NCBI GenBank assembly: GCA_011523725.1
Contig: WTGD01000229.1
Coordinates: 1-8,328, forward strand
Direction of reading: 5' to 3'
From: Nitrospinota bacterium
GTDB taxonomy: Bacteria; UBA8248
DNA: 8,328 bases
A program made the translations under genes and the position numbers. Below the pieces are notes generated by a model. The model saw nothing but the letters and a program-made list of their open reading frames with translations. It was not told where the DNA came from and ran no database searches. Below, piece after piece: positions 1-6,532 of this stretch (its first letter is position 1; every line of letters begins with the position of its first letter).

Positions 1-766
1 ACAGCACACCGTGACGGTCGCATACCTCTCGAAGCGCCTTCAAGAAACCGATGGGAGCCGGAATCATGCCGCCGTTTCCCTGAACCGGCTCGATGATGAC
101 GGCGGCCACGTCGCCCCAGCCGCTCACTGGATTATCGAGAAATTCATTGATATAGCGAATTGTACCCTCGGCGCATTTCTCCGGGCCATCGCCGAAAGGG
201 TTTCGATAGGGATAAGGATAAGGGACGTGATGAATACCCGGAACGAGCGCCCCCAGCCCCTCTCTCTGGTTTTTCCTGCCCATCAGGGCCACGGCTCCCA
301 GAGTCCTGCCGTGGAACGCGCCCGTAAAGCCGACGATCTCGTCGCGCCCCGTCGCCCGGCGAGCCATTTTGAGTGCGATTTCAGCCGCTTCGCTGCCCGA
401 GGAGCCGAGAATCATGCTCTTTGGCGTCGCGCCGGAATGGAGAGAGAGAACTTTATCGAAAAGTTCGTTCCGCACTCTCGAACCCAGCGACATGGCCTGA
501 TGAACCTGCTCCGCCTGTTTTTGCATCGCCGAGACGACCCTGGGGTGGCAATGCCCCGCATTCAGCGAACCGAAGCCGGCGACGAAATCCAGGAACAAAT
601 TGCCGTCGACGTCCTCGATCACCGCTCCTTGCGCGCGCTCCACGACGACGGTCTCGGGACTCATCCCGAAGCTCAGAGCAGCGCGGCTTTCCGCCTTCCT
701 GAGACGTTCAAGTTCTTTACGAGTTTCAGGGCCGGGGTGGGGAACCACGAATTTCGGCACTTCCAA
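1..766 (-). CDS. Class III PLP-dependent aminotransferase (4-aminobutyrate aminotransferase-like), N-terminal 255 residues, cut by the window edge
   Basis: Seen: the reverse strand is open from a TTG at 766-764 to the window edge, 255 codons, with AGGAGGG at 780-774 eight bases before the TTG, which decides this start; no in-frame ATG occurs before codon 35. Recognisable blocks, numbered from the TTG, are the substrate/cofactor region FGSLNAGHCHPRV (65-77), the PLP-phosphate loop GSSGSEAAEIALKMAR (121-136), FHGRTLGA (151-158), HVPYPYPYRNPFG (180-192) and IIEPVQGNGG (224-233), in the order usual for class III aminotransferases. The family moves an amino group from an omega-amine or amino acid to a keto acid in the cytoplasm. 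The Schiff-base lysine and the C-terminal domain lie outside the window. The PYPYPYR block favours a GabT or general aspartate-aminotransferase-family protein over ornithine or glutamate-semialdehyde enzymes, but the substrate cannot be set. It is divergent from the MFS permease gene and may share its control region. Confidence 0.93.
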   Translation of the reverse strand, partial: MEVPKFVVPHPGPETRKELERLRKAESRAALSFGMSPETVVVERAQGAVIEDVDGNLFLDFVAGFGSLNAGHCHPRVVSAMQKQAEQVHQAMSLGSRVRNELFDKVLSLHSGATPKSMILGSSGSEAAEIALKMARRATGRDEIVGFTGAFHGRTLGAVALMGRKNQREGLGALVPGIHHVPYPYPYRNPFGDGPEKCAEGTIRYINEFLDNPVSGWGDVAAVIIEPVQGNGGMIPAPIGFLKALREVCDRHGVL

Positions 767-938
767 TGGGAAACCCTCCTTATGATTTATCAATATCTCT
801 ACCACATTATGAAAAGCATTGGGAACGGTTTGGTTCATGCCTGGAAAATGCGCCCCGAGCGCGTGTCTTTCACCTGTGAATGTTATAAGATACCGCCTAA
901 ATGGAAACCACCAACGCCAAGAACATATCGAGGTACTC
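767..938. promoter_or_regulatory. Divergent intergenic control region between aminotransferase and MFS permease
   Basis: This 172-base gap separates two divergent starts, so it should hold promoters for both. Seen: the strong aminotransferase ribosome site at 774-780 (reverse strand) and a GAGG at 930-933 five bases before the permease GTG. An AT-rich tract runs from 781 to 820. A forward TGTTATAAG (881-889) resembles an extended -10 box, TG-T-TATAAG, but there is no convincing -35 sixteen to eighteen bases upstream. I found no clear inverted repeat that would mark an operator. The region's role is inferred from gene orientation. Confidence 0.4.
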
Positions 939-2192
939 GTGAGCACAAACGCTCCCCCCAAAAAGATATATTACGGCTGGTACATACTGGCCGGCTGTTT
1001 TTTCATGATGTTCCTGGGTCTGGCGACCAGAAATTCCTTTGGTCTTTTTCTGAAGCCGATGATTGCGGATTTCAACATCAGCCGCGCCTCGTTGTCGCTT
1101 CCCTTTTCTCTTTGTCTGATTCTCTACGGCGCGTCCCAGCCGTTGGGCGGGCTCATGATGCGCCGCTGGGACCCGAAGACGGTCATCATCTGGGGCTCGG
1201 CGCTTACGACCATCGCCATGCTGGGAATCTACTATGTCGACTCCCTGTGGGGCGTGTATTTGTTTTTCGGCATCCTGTTGGGGATGGGAGGAATCGGCAA
1301 CAGCGTGACCGCCTTCACCCCCCTGGTGTCCAACTGGTTCCCGGACAGGCGGGGGCTGGGCATGTCCATCATCAGTGCAGGCTCAAGTATGGGCCAACTC
1401 ATACTGCTTCCCGTCTTCGCGTATATGATCGGCTATCTGGACTGGAGGATGACCTCGTTCGTCATCGGCGTCATTTTCGTGTTCACCCTGATGCCCATAT
1501 CGCTCTTCCTCGTCAAAAATTCTCCCTCCTCGAAGGACGTCCCCCCGAGCGCGCCCGTGTCCGGCAACGGCGTCAAGATGGTCGTCCCCTACGATGTGCA
1601 CTGGGTGCAGTGCCTTCCCAAAATGCCGTTCGTCCTCCTGCTCACGAGCTTTTTCACCTGCGGCTTCACCGTAACCGTCGTCTCCGTCCACTGGGTGCCG
1701 TTCGCGACGGATGTAGGCTTTTCCGCAGCCGTCGCGGCCACGTCGTTCGCCTTGGGCGGCGGACTCAACACCGTGGGCGTTCTGGCCGTCGGTCCTCTGT
1801 CGGACAAAATCGGCCGGAAAATCCCCTTGAGCCTTATCTACGCCTTCCGGGGGCTCGGGTTCATCCTGTTCATTTTCTTCAAAAACGATTTCTCCGTCTG
1901 GGCCACGCCCATGATGATCGGCCTCTCCTGGATTGCAACGGTCCCGCTCACCTCGGCGTTGACGGGAGATTTCTTCGGCTCCAGAAACGTGGCGATCCTG
2001 TTCGGCCTCATCACGTTCAGCCACCAGCTCGGCTCGGGCCTGAGCGCCTGGCTGAGCGGCTACATCTACGACATGACGGGCAGCTACAACCTCGCGTTCG
2101 CGCTGGCGGCCTACCTTTGTTTCCAGGCGGCCGTGCTCGTCTCTTTCATCAACGAAAAAGAGGTTCGCGTCCCGCAAGTGGCCACGACGTAG
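939..2192 (+). CDS. Major facilitator superfamily permease, OFA/monocarboxylate-transporter-like, 12 membrane helices
   Basis: Inner-membrane carrier that probably moves a small organic anion or amino-acid-related acid. Seen: 417 residues from a GTG at 939 preceded by GAGG (930-933). An in-frame ATG at 819 would add 40 polar residues that do not look like family sequence, so GTG is preferred. The protein opens KKIYYGWYIL (8-17), the start typical of OFA (oxalate/formate antiporter) and monocarboxylate-porter relatives. About twelve hydrophobic segments split into two halves around a polar loop at 193-222. NWFPDRRGLGMSI (132-144) and the MFS loop motif GPLSDKIGRK (285-294) are present, and the C-terminus is short and polar. 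Length fits the family (about 400-430). Substrate is not readable. Location opposite an aminotransferase and upstream of threonine/methionine-branch enzymes suggests an amino acid, keto acid or related carboxylate, which is inference only. Confidence 0.93.
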   Translation: MSTNAPPKKIYYGWYILAGCFFMMFLGLATRNSFGLFLKPMIADFNISRASLSLPFSLCLILYGASQPLGGLMMRRWDPKTVIIWGSALTTIAMLGIYYVDSLWGVYLFFGILLGMGGIGNSVTAFTPLVSNWFPDRRGLGMSIISAGSSMGQLILLPVFAYMIGYLDWRMTSFVIGVIFVFTLMPISLFLVKNSPSSKDVPPSAPVSGNGVKMVVPYDVHWVQCLPKMPFVLLLTSFFTCGFTVTVVSVHWVPFATDVGFSAAVAATSFALGGGLNTVGVLAVGPLSDKIGRKIPLSLIYAFRGLGFILFIFFKNDFSVWATPMMIGLSWIATVPLTSALTGDFFGSRNVAILFGLITFSHQLGSGLSAWLSGYIYDMTGSYNLAFALAAYLCFQAAVLVSFINEKEVRVPQVATT

Positions 2193-2244
2193 CTCAAAAT
2201 GAACGGAATCCGTATGCCACACATCCCGACGTAAACGTGCGAAT

Positions 2245-2273
2245 TTGCCACCAGGAGAAGCCTCTGCAATAAT
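2245..2273 (+). promoter_or_regulatory. Sigma70-like promoter upstream of threonine synthase
   Basis: TTGCCA at 2245-2250 (five of six to TTGACA), a 17-base spacer, then AATAAT at 2268-2273 (five of six to TATAAT). Spacing is ideal. Transcription would start near 2280, about 44 bases before the thrC ATG, giving thrC and the following gene their own promoter rather than relying on read-through from the permease gene. Sequence match only; no experimental support. Confidence 0.5.
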
Positions 2274-2285
2274 CCTTTTCTTTCG

Positions 2286-2314
2286 GGCGGGGCCGGGCTT
2301 CGCCTTTTGCTTTT
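2286..2314 (+). terminator. GC-rich hairpin followed by T runs, possible terminator or leader attenuator before thrC
   Basis: GGCGGG (2286-2291) can pair with TTCGCC (2299-2304), four Watson-Crick plus two G-U pairs, around a 7-base loop. TTTT-GC-TTTT (2305-2314) follows. It could end transcripts from the permease gene. It lies just after the predicted thrC start point (about 2280) and one base before the GGTGA ribosome site, so it would also sit in the thrC leader, where it could attenuate or mask translation. The stem is short and the T run is broken, so the call is modest. Confidence 0.35.
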
Positions 2315-2323
2315 GGTGACGAG

Positions 2324-3667
2324 ATGGACTGCAACTGCTGGTTCCAATGCATCAACCCCGAATGCGAGGCGACGTACTCCATTTTCGACTCCGTGTATCA
2401 GTGCCGCGAATGCGAGAGCCTCCTCGACGTCACGCACGACCTGGAAACCCTCCGTATGCGAAGCGCGTCGGAGTGGCGTCACCTGTTCGACGACCGCTAC
2501 CAGCGGAACATATGGCCGTACGGCAGCGGCGTGTGGGGCAAGAAAGAGTGGGTCTGCCCGCTGATAGACGATGAAAACATTATCTCATTCTACGAGGGCG
2601 GGACGAACCTTTTCTGGGCGAACCGCCTGGGACGCGAACTTGGAATCAGTGAGTTGTGGATCAAACAATGCGGAAACAGCCACACCGGCTCTTTCAAGGA
2701 TCTTGGCATGACGGTCCTCGTGTCCGCCGCCCAGCAGATGATGGCTGACGGGAAAAAACTCCGCGCCGTCGCCTGCGCTTCGACGGGCGATACTTCAGCC
2801 GCTCTGGCAGCGTACGCCGCGGCGGCTGATATCCCTTCGATCGTTTTTCTGCCGCGAGAGAAAGTATCCGTCGCGCAGCTCATTCAGCCCATCACGAACG
2901 GCGCTATAGTGCTCGCTATCGACACGGATTTCGACGGCTGCATGCGCATCGTGCGGCAGGTGTGCGAGGAACAGGGGATATACCTCGCCAACAGCATGAA
3001 TTCGCTTCGCATCGAAGGCCAGAAAACCATAAGCATAGAACTCGTCCAACAGTTCGATTGGCAGGTCCCCGACTTGATCATCATTCCTGGCGGAAACTTG
3101 GGAAACGTGAGCGCGCTGGGCAAGGGTTTCATGCAGATGCGCGATTTGGGGCTGATAGACAAGCTGCCCCGTATCGTCTGCGCTCAAACGGAAAAGGCCA
3201 ATCCTTTGTACAGAAGTTTCATGACCGGATTTAAGGAATTCCACCCCATGGAGGCCGAACCGACTCTGGCGACGGCCATTCAAATCGGGGATCCGGTGAG
3301 CATCGAGAGAGCCATCAGAACCCTGAAAGCATTCGAGGGCTCTGTGGAGCAGGCGAGCGAGGAGGAATTATCCAACGCGGCCGCTCGCGCGGATAGAACC
3401 GGAATGTACAACTGTCCCCAAACCGGCGTGGCCTTGGCCGCTCTTGAAAAAATAATCGCGCGCGGAGAGATCAACCCCCAGGATCGGGTGGTGGTCATCT
3501 CTACGGCTCATGGACTGAAATTCACCGAATTCAAGGTCAATTATCATCAAAAAGCAATTCCGGGCGTCGACAGCCGCTTCGCTAATACTCCCATCGAACT
3601 CCCTGAAGACATCGACGTGGTTCAAGATGCTATCGAAAAGAAACTCGGCGCATTGTCCGTAGGGTAG
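2324..3667 (+). CDS. thrC: Threonine synthase, plant-chloroplast-like type, with N-terminal Cys4 zinc-ribbon-like segment
   Basis: PLP enzyme converting O-phosphohomoserine to threonine plus phosphate, the last step of threonine synthesis, in the cytoplasm. Seen: 447 residues from ATG 2324, with GGTGA (2315-2319) four bases upstream. Residues 9, 14, 27 and 30 are cysteines (Cx4C...Cx2C), a likely zinc-ribbon-like knob. The PLP lysine is K125 in SHTGSFKDLGMTVLVS (119-134). The ASTGDTSAA loop is at 152-160 and the phosphate-binding PGGNLGN at 255-261. IQIGDPVSIERA (319-330) and STAHGLKF (393-400) complete the fold-type II pattern. Many blocks, including TDFDGCM, EGQKT, FDWQVPD and GDPVSI, match the Arabidopsis chloroplast enzyme as I recall it, more closely than the E. 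coli or Bacillus types. The plant enzyme is activated by S-adenosylmethionine; whether this one is cannot be told. The next gene, 45 bases downstream on the same strand, is probably co-transcribed. Confidence 0.95.
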   Translation: MDCNCWFQCINPECEATYSIFDSVYQCRECESLLDVTHDLETLRMRSASEWRHLFDDRYQRNIWPYGSGVWGKKEWVCPLIDDENIISFYEGGTNLFWANRLGRELGISELWIKQCGNSHTGSFKDLGMTVLVSAAQQMMADGKKLRAVACASTGDTSAALAAYAAAADIPSIVFLPREKVSVAQLIQPITNGAIVLAIDTDFDGCMRIVRQVCEEQGIYLANSMNSLRIEGQKTISIELVQQFDWQVPDLIIIPGGNLGNVSALGKGFMQMRDLGLIDKLPRIVCAQTEKANPLYRSFMTGFKEFHPMEAEPTLATAIQIGDPVSIERAIRTLKAFEGSVEQASEEELSNAAARADRTGMYNCPQTGVALAALEKIIARGEINPQDRVVVISTAHGLKFTEFKVNYHQKAIPGVDSRFANTPIELPEDIDVVQDAIEKKLGALSVG

Positions 3668-3712
3668 CAGCCGTTCGGTGTTCATTTTTTCGCTCTGCTC
3701 ATATATCAGGAG

Positions 3713-4876
3713 ATGAGTGCATTGTCGAAAAATATGAGACGGGATGAGCGCAATCAGGCGAAAAAATCGCTCGCACCGCCTATCTTCCAGACCGCGACAT
3801 TCACCTTTGATGGCTCTGACGATCTGGAAGCCTATCATGGCGGCGAAACGGACGCGTTTTTCTATACGCGATACGGAAATCCGACCAATGAAGCCGCCGA
3901 ACGCAAACTCGCGCTCCTAGAAGGCGCGGAAGCCTCCCTACTCTACGCCAGTGGCATGGCAGCCGTCTCTTCGGTATTTCTCTCGCTCCTGGCGCCGAAT
4001 GCGCGAATCGTCATCCCTCAGGAGAGCTACAGACATACGAGGGATATCGCAGAGGGTCTCCTCACCCGTTACGGGGTACGCGTCGATATCCCAGCGAAGA
4101 ATACGGCAGAATCTCTCGAAGCCCTATCGGACGGGCAGATACGCGTGTTATTCGCAGAAATTCCCTCCAACCCCACGCTCCGCATACCGGATATCGGACA
4201 AATGGCCGAATGGGCTCAAAAAAGAAGAGCCAGGTTCATCGTAGACTCGACCATTGCGTCTCCCGCTCTGTTTCGCCCGCTGGAACATGGAGCTGATCTG
4301 GCGGTTCAAAGCGTGACGAAATACATCGGCGGCCACAACGACGTCGTAGCGGGCGCGGTTTCGGGCGACCTAGACATCATTGACGCGCTGCGCGAGCAAC
4401 AAGCATTGTTGGGTTCTATTCTTGGGCCGCAGGAGGCGTTCCTGGTTGAGCGGGGATTGAAAACGCTCGTATTGCGCGTTCAGCACATCAGCGACACGGC
4501 GCTCAAGCTGGCCGAATTTCTCGAAGGCCACCCCAGGGTCTCCCAAGTTCATTATCCCGGTCTAGAATCTCATCCGGATCATCAGCGGGCCGTTCAATAT
4601 ATGGCCGCGTTCGGTGGGATAGTCAGCTTTGAGCTTGATGGCAACTACGGAAAAGCCGACGAGTTGGTGAGCGCCCTTCAAATTCCTGTGCTCGCCCCCG
4701 GATTCGGCGGAACGGAAAGTCAGGTGGAGCATCACGTGAAGATGGCGTATGCGGACATCGGGATACAAGGCGCGGAGAATCGCGGCGTTCCTGCCGGGCT
4801 GATTCGGTATTCGGTAGGGCTCGAGGATTTCGAGGTGTTGAGAGACGACCTCGGCGAGGCACTCAGGAAACTATAG
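3713..4876 (+). CDS. metB: Cys/Met-metabolism PLP enzyme, probably cystathionine gamma-synthase, resembling the plant type
   Basis: Cytoplasmic fold-type I PLP enzyme. The likely reaction is gamma-replacement of an activated homoserine by cysteine to give cystathionine, the first trans-sulfuration step towards methionine. Seen: up to 387 residues; YTRYGNPT (51-58, cofactor-phosphate contact from the neighbouring subunit), ASGMAA (79-84), IVDST (176-180, aspartate to the pyridine ring), the PLP lysine K203 in QSVTKYIGGHND (199-210), FGGTES (331-336) and the carboxylate-binding arginine R365 in RYSVGLEDF (365-373). YRHTRD, TKYIGGHNDV, LRVQ, YPGLESHP and VSFELDG recall plant cystathionine gamma-synthase. 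Start: AGGAG at 3708-3712 abuts the ATG at 3713 with no spacer, so the in-frame TTG at 3722 (nine-base spacer) or ATG at 3734 may be the true start. Methionine gamma-lyase or a homoserine-ester sulfhydrylase is possible, since motifs do not fully separate them. It directly follows thrC, which supports a homoserine-branch role. Confidence 0.85.
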   Translation: MSALSKNMRRDERNQAKKSLAPPIFQTATFTFDGSDDLEAYHGGETDAFFYTRYGNPTNEAAERKLALLEGAEASLLYASGMAAVSSVFLSLLAPNARIVIPQESYRHTRDIAEGLLTRYGVRVDIPAKNTAESLEALSDGQIRVLFAEIPSNPTLRIPDIGQMAEWAQKRRARFIVDSTIASPALFRPLEHGADLAVQSVTKYIGGHNDVVAGAVSGDLDIIDALREQQALLGSILGPQEAFLVERGLKTLVLRVQHISDTALKLAEFLEGHPRVSQVHYPGLESHPDHQRAVQYMAAFGGIVSFELDGNYGKADELVSALQIPVLAPGFGGTESQVEHHVKMAYADIGIQGAENRGVPAGLIRYSVGLEDFEVLRDDLGEALRKL

Positions 4877-4878
4877 AT

Positions 4879-5511
4879 TCAACTTTTACCGCCCTTTGCG
4901 CGATTCGGGGACTGCCTCGTAAGCCAGCGGGTGCGCACCCACATTTTCTTTCCCATCCAGCGGCCCGATCTGACTTCCACTCGGGTGAAACCACGCCGGT
5001 CGCCGGAAATAACAGCTACGCGTGTTCCCGGTTTGAGTTTGTAGGGATACCGCAAGCCGCGTGGCTCATCATAGCCTCCGGCATAACTCAGCGAGAACCC
5101 CCGATATGTACGACGGATGTATCTGGTGCCCACATACGTTTCGCTTTGATTGGCAGGTTTCACAGCGGATTCTTTTTTGCGCTCCGACCCTGGAGAAACC
5201 ATCGTCGTCTTGGGTTTCGTCTTTAATTCCTTCACCGTTTTCTCAACATTCGATACCGCATCTCGAAGCTGCAATTTGAACTCGTTCAATGATTTCCCAT
5301 GATTCGCCAAAATTTGCGTGTGCGCGAGAAGCTGGCCGCGGATCGAATCGACTTCCTTTTTGCTTTGCGCTTTATCCTCCTGGTAGTCAGCTTGCAACAC
5401 CACCAAGCTGCAACCGGAAAGCACCATCATCAAGCCGCCGATAAACACTATGCGCAATGTAAGACGCCTTTCACTCGGTGATTTGATTTCTCGCTCACGC
5501 CTCCAGCTCAT
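4879..5511 (-). CDS. Coiled-coil lipoprotein with SH3-like C-terminal region
   Basis: Family not recognised by name. Seen: 210 residues from ATG 5511, which overlaps the stop of the upstream kinase-BON gene as ATGA. An ATG at 5523 is also in frame, but the GAAGGA ribosome site (5528-5523) abuts it, whereas it sits eleven bases before 5511. A basic stretch (1-20) precedes a hydrophobic core (21-31) and the lipobox LSGC with Cys34. Ser at +2 predicts outer-membrane sorting under the E. coli Lol rule. Residues about 40-98 are charged and heptad-like (coiled coil), followed by a Lys/Ser/Pro linker. Residues about 127-200 are rich in Tyr, Arg and Gly; KLKPGTRVAVISGDRRGF (158-175) and the WMGKKMWVRTRWL stretch (185-197) look like a bacterial SH3-type beta barrel. 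Its translation is probably coupled to the kinase-BON gene. An envelope scaffold or peptidoglycan-binding role is inference. The stop lies 2 bases from the convergent metB-like stop. Confidence 0.8.
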   Translation of the reverse strand: MSWRREREIKSPSERRLTLRIVFIGGLMMVLSGCSLVVLQADYQEDKAQSKKEVDSIRGQLLAHTQILANHGKSLNEFKLQLRDAVSNVEKTVKELKTKPKTTMVSPGSERKKESAVKPANQSETYVGTRYIRRTYRGFSLSYAGGYDEPRGLRYPYKLKPGTRVAVISGDRRGFTRVEVRSGRWMGKKMWVRTRWLTRQSPNRAKGGKS

Positions 5512-6341
5512 ACCGGATACCATCCTTCGATAGGTGGCATCACGACCAGTTCGCTACTCAACTCAACAACGCCAGTGTATTCTCTGGCAATTGATTCAGC
5601 CAATTCTTTTTCTTCATCGCTGTTGACGCGCCCGTGCAAGAACAGTGCTCCTGGCCCGAGACACTCTACGACAATGCCGCTCGCATCGATTCGCTCATCC
5701 GTCATAATCGTCGCTTTGATCTTTTGCGCAAAAGTCAGATTTTGGAGTCTTTGGGATTCCGATGGTTCGGATTGTGAAAATTTTTCACTTTTCAATATGT
5801 TCACCAGCAAACGCACCGACATATCTTCACTGAACAACCCGGTATTCAATATGATGTCGAAGTGACTCGGCTCTCCCCACCTGACATCGAAAAAATGTCG
5901 CGTATAGGCCATTCTTTCATCATCGTTGTGGCGTATGAATTGCTCCGCCATGGATGGGGTAATCCCCTCGTTTTTTACCAGTGTCCGTTGGCGATAATCT
6001 CTAGGTGCCACGATGCGCGCCCGGAAAACGCCCTTGATACCCTCCAGGAGGATGTGTGATCCGCGGCCTAGTATGACGAAATTATTTTTCAAGGCCGATT
6101 CATACACGATGGCGCGCATGATATCGAGATATACGAGTTGCCTGTCACGAAAAAAGCGATCTATCAATCCAGGCTTCCTCTCATCCACTTGTTCGAGTTC
6201 GGCTCGAACATAACCATATGATTGTGCCGCATCCGCAAACCCGTCGTTGTCCAAAAGAGTCCATTCCAACTCTTGAGCCACTTTTTTCCCAATAGCGTCA
6301 CCACCGCTTCCAAGCTCTCTTGAGATTGTCAGAATACCCAT
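5508..6341 (-). CDS. Cytidylate-kinase-like P-loop protein fused to a C-terminal BON domain
   Basis: Seen: 277 residues from ATG 6341 with GGAGGG (6354-6349) upstream. The N-terminus, ITISRELGSGGDAIGKKVA (4-22), is the nucleotide-loop signature of the cytidylate kinase-like family (PF13189 type). LGRGSHILL (91-99), the arginine-rich lid-like stretch near 138-154 and FDIILNTG (161-168) follow as in that family. Residues about 203-268 form a BON-like module: FAQKIKATIMTDERID, IVVECLGPGALFLHGRV, then ESIAREYTGVVELSSELVV. BON domains bind lipid or protein surfaces and are common in periplasmic OsmY-like proteins. No signal peptide is visible, so the protein looks cytoplasmic. True cytidylate kinases (Cmk) phosphorylate CMP; members of this divergent family are mostly uncharacterised, so CMP is not assured. 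Operon with the downstream lipoprotein (4-base overlap). Confidence 0.87.
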   Translation of the reverse strand: MGILTISRELGSGGDAIGKKVAQELEWTLLDNDGFADAAQSYGYVRAELEQVDERKPGLIDRFFRDRQLVYLDIMRAIVYESALKNNFVILGRGSHILLEGIKGVFRARIVAPRDYRQRTLVKNEGITPSMAEQFIRHNDDERMAYTRHFFDVRWGEPSHFDIILNTGLFSEDMSVRLLVNILKSEKFSQSEPSESQRLQNLTFAQKIKATIMTDERIDASGIVVECLGPGALFLHGRVNSDEEKELAESIAREYTGVVELSSELVVMPPIEGWYPV

Positions 6342-6532
6342 TTCTCAACCCTCCAGACTAAGGGTGGCGACCACCATAACGGAGTGGGATGAATTGCGCC
6401 TCCCAATCCCTCCATATCAATTGTTTGCAACCATTTCATACAACACTCTTATGCATGACTGAACAAGTGCTCAGTTACTCAAACCCATCAAGGTGTGGCG
6501 ACTATACACATTCATCCGATCGTTTTCGGGCA
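6342..6532. promoter_or_regulatory. Intergenic leader upstream of kinase-BON gene with small hairpin
   Basis: This 191-base gap separates the TPR gene stop from the kinase ATG, so the kinase/lipoprotein pair may have its own promoter. Seen on the reverse strand: a TATAGT (6506-6501) resembling a -10 box but without a good -35; the palindrome listed separately at 6458-6475; and a perfect 5-bp hairpin with a 3-base loop (6363-6375) about eight bases upstream of the kinase ribosome site at 6354-6349. Purine-rich Shine-Dalgarno-like tracts lie near 6390-6405. No terminator with a T run follows the TPR gene, so read-through is possible. Confidence 0.35.
6458..6475. promoter_or_regulatory. 18-bp palindrome, candidate operator upstream of kinase-BON gene
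   Basis: ACTGAACAAGTGCTCAGT has inverted halves ACTGAACA / TGCTCAGT that match at seven of eight positions, including perfect ACTGA/TCAGT ends. Size and form resemble operators bound by dimeric HTH regulators such as TetR-family proteins, whose sites are often variants of TGAAC-n-GTTCA. It lies about 117 bases upstream of the kinase start and about 20-35 bases downstream of a possible -10 box (6506-6501). No regulator gene is in the window. As RNA it could also form a hairpin with a tiny loop. Confidence 0.35.

Noticed and set aside
1383..2222. 279-codon reverse open frame inside the permease gene
   Set aside because: Highly charged Arg/Asp/Glu/His-rich product, antisense to clear membrane-protein coding sequence; shadow of biased codon third positions.
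11..2272. 753-codon forward open frame covering the first quarter of the window
   Set aside because: It is antisense to the aminotransferase and runs in another frame through the permease. Its product is Arg/His/Pro-rich low-complexity sequence with no domain, typical of a shadow frame in GC-rich DNA.
6342..6410. Small reverse-strand ATG frame (about 28 codons) running into the start of the kinase gene, possible leader peptide
   Set aside because: No ribosome site before its ATG, Pro/Trp-rich without biased amino-acid runs, and it overlaps the well-supported kinase start.
6494..6510. TGTG...CACA element resembling a CRP site
   Set aside because: Only the outer four bases of each half match as inverted repeats and the inner TGTGA/TCACA bases do not fit; too weak.
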